In this document: positions 61,472 to 64,000 of the stretch, in pieces | Layout: every line of letters starts with the position of its first letter | Numbering within the stretch: position 1 is the stretch's first letter | NCBI RefSeq assembly: GCF_036567905.1 | Contig: NZ_DATCTO010000101.1 | Span: forward strand, 1 to 64,000 | Reading direction: 5' to 3' | Length of the DNA stretch: 64,000 nucleotides | From: Candidatus Binatus sp. | Lineage (GTDB): Bacteria; Desulfobacterota; Binatia; Binatales; Binataceae | The notes under the pieces: generated by a model | Told to the model about the DNA's origin: nothing | Database searches by the model: none | The model's input: the letters and a program-made list of their open reading frames with translations, nothing else | Position numbers and translations under genes: made by a program

Positions 61472-62995
61472 TCAGAATCCACGCACACGGGCGCCGACCA
61501 GACCGTCTTCCGCCGGAGGCGCGCCGAATGGATCGATCCGCCGGTCGAAGTTGTCGCGCTTGCCTGGCACAAGCGCCGGGATGTACGCGATCTGCCCGGG
61601 GTCCGCGCGCGACGCGAAGAACGCCAGTGCCGCCGCCATCGCCGAGTCGCCGTGGCGTCCCTTGCCGTCGGCGCCGGCGCGCCGCTCGGCGATCTTTGCC
61701 ACGCCTTGCTCGAGCACGATCGCGCGATGGTCGGCAAGCACGTCCGCATCCTTGGGAATCTCGATGGTGCCGTCCTCGAACGCGGCCTTGTAGCGCGGCA
61801 TATTTTCGCGGTACCACGACTCCGAGAGCATCACCTGCACGATTCGGGCGCCGTAGCGCTGGGCCGCGGTCTCGGCGAGGTACTGTCCGTTGCCGCGCGC
61901 GTCCATCGCGCCCGCGGTGAATCGCGGCAGCCGGTCGGCGACATAGAAGAGCACCTGCTCCTGGTTTCGAAAGGGGATATTGCGCAGCTCGACCACAAAC
62001 GGCGTCCGCCGCGTCAGGTCGTGGGCGATCTGGAGGGGCCAGATCACCGTCAAGTCGCCCGAACGCCCGAAATCCTCGCCGAAAAAGCTTGCCAGCGACC
62101 GATCCAGCGCCGCGATTACGGGCGCCAGGTTGTCCTCGCACCACGCCTGCGTCTCCGAGCAGCGCTCCGCTTCCGGGCGGCCCGAGAATTCCGCCGGCAT
62201 TTCCCATCGCAGTATCGGGATACCGGCCTTCATCCGCGCCTCGATCAAGACCGAGCTCAGGTAGGCGCCCGACGAGGCGCGCGGGATGCAGAACAGTTCT
62301 TCGCCGACGTTGTCGCCGTAGTAATCGACAATCTGCTGGCGCCACTCGCGTTGTTTTTCCTCGCTCCATTCGGTTTCGCTCTGTTCGCAGATTTTTCTGT
62401 ATAGTCCGTCGGCTAGTGCGTCGTCGAAAGTCGTGCGATGAAGTGAGTATGGACGCCGGCCGGCGCGAATCTCACTGATTAGTTCGTTGAAGGGATTGTT
62501 GGCGCCGTTGTGAGTTGAAATTATCCGCACCAGTCCGCCCCACATGGTAAACGCCAGCGCCGCTTTCAGCAGGCCGGCCAAGTCTTCATGGAACGCGGCC
62601 TCGTCGATCACCGCGCAGCCGTCCTTGCCGCGCAGATTCGACGGCCGCGACGACAGCGCCACGATTTTGTGCCCGGAGGCGAAGCGGATTCGGTAGGCCA
62701 GGATGTCGGCGCGCTCGTCGGCGAGAACAATTTCCTCGATCGCCGCCGCCGCGCGATTGAAGCGCCGCGCCCATCGCGCGGCGGCCTCGACGAACTCGAG
62801 CGCCATGTCCTTGTTGTAGCCGATATACCATCCGTCGATTCCGGCGCGGCCGCCGGTGGCGGCGCCGAGCGCGCGATCGGCAGCCTCGGTCCAGGTAATG
62901 CCTATTCGGCGCGACTTCTCGCTGACCTTGACTTGCGATTGATCGGCCAGCCATCGGCGCTGATATGGAAGTAGTATTGAGAGTGGTTCATTCAT
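61472..62995 (-). CDS. Terminase large subunit (Mu gp28-like)
   Basis: 507 aa. The ATPase motif EKSRRIGITW is an adapted Walker A, followed by GCAVIDEAAF (Walker B). The C-terminal nuclease region begins near GEDFGRSGDLTVIW with the metal-binding Asp. It packages DNA into the head. The gene order terminase-portal is as in Mu gp28-gp29, with the gp27-like gene upstream beyond an insertion. Confidence 0.93.
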   Translation of the reverse strand: MNEPLSILLPYQRRWLADQSQVKVSEKSRRIGITWTEAADRALGAATGGRAGIDGWYIGYNKDMALEFVEAAARWARRFNRAAAAIEEIVLADERADILAYRIRFASGHKIVALSSRPSNLRGKDGCAVIDEAAFHEDLAGLLKAALAFTMWGGLVRIISTHNGANNPFNELISEIRAGRRPYSLHRTTFDDALADGLYRKICEQSETEWSEEKQREWRQQIVDYYGDNVGEELFCIPRASSGAYLSSVLIEARMKAGIPILRWEMPAEFSGRPEAERCSETQAWCEDNLAPVIAALDRSLASFFGEDFGRSGDLTVIWPLQIAHDLTRRTPFVVELRNIPFRNQEQVLFYVADRLPRFTAGAMDARGNGQYLAETAAQRYGARIVQVMLSESWYRENMPRYKAAFEDGTIEIPKDADVLADHRAIVLEQGVAKIAERRAGADGKGRHGDSAMAAALAFFASRADPGQIAYIPALVPGKRDNFDRRIDPFGAPPAEDGLVGARVRGF

Positions 62996-63022
62996 TAGCT
63001 ACTCCACGCGGTGGGAAAGAGC

Positions 63023-63101
63023 AGAATCCTGAATCGCGCTTTGAAGATGCGCGCTGCATAGGGACCCTCACCTTCATCCTCTCCCTAACAGGGAGAGGAA
63101 A
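63023..63101 (+). repeat. Dispersed repeat, copy 3 (truncated)
   Basis: Starts GCAGAATCCTGAATCGCGCT and then jumps to the ACCCTCACCTTCATCC part, so the middle of the element is missing compared with the copies at 63131 and 63713. Confidence 0.7.
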
Positions 63102-63130
63102 TGGGGAAACGGACCGGGCAAGTCGGAAGG

Positions 63131-63292
63131 GAAAGAATCCTGAATCGCGCGCCCGTGGGCACGGGTAGCCAGTATTAAGAACGGGAACCAGGGCGCGCTG
63201 CATAGGGACCCTCACCTCCATCCTCTCCCTAACAGGGAGAGGAAATAATGCGGCGATCGGGTTGCGCAAGGCTCCCCTGACAGGGAGAGGAA
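63131..63292 (+). repeat. Long direct repeat, left copy (162 bp)
   Basis: Matches 63713-63874 over 162 bp (constant offset of 582 bp, with a few mismatches). It begins GAAAGAATCCTGAATCGCGC and ends GAGAGGAA. The pair flanks the DUF559 gene. Confidence 0.85.
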
Positions 63293-63350
63293 ATGGAGAG
63301 ACGGAGCGGGCAACTTGTGCTTCTTCGCCAGATAGCGAACAGTCGAAACG

Positions 63351-63707
63351 ATGCGCCCGATTGAAGCGCCCCAGCAGAACGCGCGACGGCTGCGGCACGA
63401 ACAGACCGACGCGGAACGAATCCTGTGGCACTATCTGCGAGCCCGCCAGATGCGCGACGCCAAGTTTCGCCGTCAATTCCCGATTGGGCCGTACTTCGCT
63501 GACTTTTGCTCGACTGAACGGCGCGTGATCATCGAACTCGATGGCGCTCAACATGCTGAGCAGACTCGCGAAGATAATACCCGCACCTCGTTTCTCAACG
63601 GGCACGGCTACCGGGTCCTTCGATTCTGGAACAACCAGGTGCTCGCAGACGTTGACGAAGTTCTCAGGGCGATTGACGCATTCCTCGGCGGTTCGAAGGC
63701 AGAATGA
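63351..63707 (+). CDS. DUF559 family protein (PD-(D/E)xK-type endonuclease-like)
   Basis: 118 aa. DAERILWHYLRARQMRDAKFRRQFPIGPYFADFCSTERRVIIELDGAQHAEQTREDNTRTSFL matches DUF559, with Asp51 and Glu62/Asp64 as the likely metal ligands. It lies exactly between the two 162-bp direct repeats, separated by 58 and 5 bp, and in a position where phage genes should continue. The role of DUF559 proteins is not settled. They resemble very-short-patch-type and restriction endonucleases. Confidence 0.85.
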   Translation: MRPIEAPQQNARRLRHEQTDAERILWHYLRARQMRDAKFRRQFPIGPYFADFCSTERRVIIELDGAQHAEQTREDNTRTSFLNGHGYRVLRFWNNQVLADVDEVLRAIDAFLGGSKAE

Positions 63708-63712
63708 GGCAG

Positions 63713-63874
63713 GAAAGAATCCTGAATCGCGCGCCCGTGGGCACGGGAGGCTGGTATTAAGAACGGGAAACAGGGCGCGCTGGATAAGGACCCTCACCTC
63801 CATCCTCTCCCTAACAGGGAGAGGAAATAATGCGGCGATCGGGTTACGCAAGGCTCCCCTGACAGGGAGAGGAA
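63713..63874 (+). repeat. Long direct repeat, right copy (162 bp)
   Basis: Second copy of 63131-63292, starting 6 bp after the DUF559 stop. Differences are scattered single bases, for example GGCACGGGAGGCTGG versus GGCACGGGTAGCCAG. Confidence 0.85.
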
Positions 63875-63911
63875 GCGGGAGAGGCGGACGGCGGCGTGCG
63901 CTCATTGTGCT

Positions 63912-64000
63912 CTAAATCTCCATCAAGACGGATCTGATCTGATCGGCGGCGTTTTTGCTCAGGCCCTTGGCGCGCGCGTCCTCGACCTTCTGCTCGACCG
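63912..64000 (-). CDS. C-terminal end of a Mu gp27-like protein (partial)
   Basis: Only the last 28 codons and stop are inside the window: ...ARAKGLSKNAADQIRSVLMEI. The 5' part is beyond the right edge. The end resembles the C-terminus of DUF3486 (Mu gp27), which precedes the terminase gene in Mu. It is separated from the terminase by the DUF559/repeat insertion. Confidence 0.5.
   Translation of the reverse strand, partial: VEQKVEDARAKGLSKNAADQIRSVLMEI

Larger units (their letters stand above)
62996..63350. repeat. Gene-free region with truncated and full dispersed repeats
   Basis: Holds repeat copy 3, truncated (63023-63101), and copy 4 (63131-63292). No gene recognised. It lies between the terminase start and the DUF559 gene, so it should hold the terminase promoter, but none stands out. 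Confidence 0.6.
33944..64000 (-). mobile_element. Prophage-derived cluster, Mu-like head and P2-like tail, interrupted (extends beyond window)
   Basis: Minus-strand phage structural genes run from a partial Mu gp27-like gene at the right edge to a fibre gene at 33944. Head genes match the Mu order (terminase, portal, protease/scaffold, decoration, capsid, gp36, gp37) and tail genes the P2 set (sheath, tube, E/E', tape measure, U, X, D, V, W, J, I). Cellular genes separate portal from protease (51199-59896) and gp27 from terminase (about 63000-63900). No integrase, transposase, holin, lysin or MuF gene is visible here, so it is either defective or domesticated. Confidence 0.8.

Overview
The window is GC-rich, gene-dense bacterial chromosome. 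Gene order (tilS-ftsH-folP-cdaA-cdaR-glmM in one operon, aminotransferase-serA-purA) and the lipid A modification genes point to a Gram-negative bacterium, most likely a deltaproteobacterial lineage in the broad sense (Desulfobacterota, Binatota or a relative). This is inferred from gene content and was not tested by phylogeny.

Layout. 1-353: intergenic repeats. 354-7902: minus-strand housekeeping operon for tRNA-Ile lysidine synthesis, membrane proteolysis, folate, c-di-AMP and amino-sugar phosphate. 8065-10500: leuS. 10569-16275: a complete 5.7-kb IS1595-family transposon with 24-bp perfect terminal inverted repeats and an 8-bp target duplication (GAGCAATT). It carries a leaderless transposase gene, a DNA methyltransferase with a nuclease-like C-terminus, an HNH nuclease, two membrane proteins, three small proteins and a tRNA-Leu-shaped gene with an abnormal anticodon loop. 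16625-23112: enoyl-CoA hydratase, GalT-like protein, aminotransferase, serA, purA and an orphan HicB. 23159-24358: serine beta-lactamase-like hydrolase. 24411-30266: a split arn (aminoarabinose-lipid A) cluster without a visible arnB. 30414-33915: RodZ-like protein, a secreted protein, purE and murF.

33944-64000 (running off the right edge): a prophage-type cluster read on the minus strand. Head genes resemble phage Mu (gp27 tail end, terminase, portal, protease/scaffold, capsid, gp36, gp37). Tail genes resemble phage P2 (sheath, tube, E/E' with a -1 slippery site, tape measure, U, X, D, V, W, J, I, fibres). Two blocks of non-phage DNA break it. One (51199-59896) holds an ABC ATPase, an NHL-repeat protein, a repeat-rich membrane protein, two exported proteins and a methyltransferase. 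The other (about 63000-63900) holds a DUF559 gene between two 162-bp direct repeats. A single-RRM RNA-binding protein gene lies inside the tail operon. No lysis, integrase or MuF-type gene is visible, so the cluster is a decayed prophage or a domesticated particle such as a tailocin or gene-transfer agent; the sequence alone cannot decide.

Most notable: the transposon with its coupled transposase-methyltransferase pair and tRNA-like cargo, and the split Mu/P2 chimera with an RRM gene in its translational-coupling chain.
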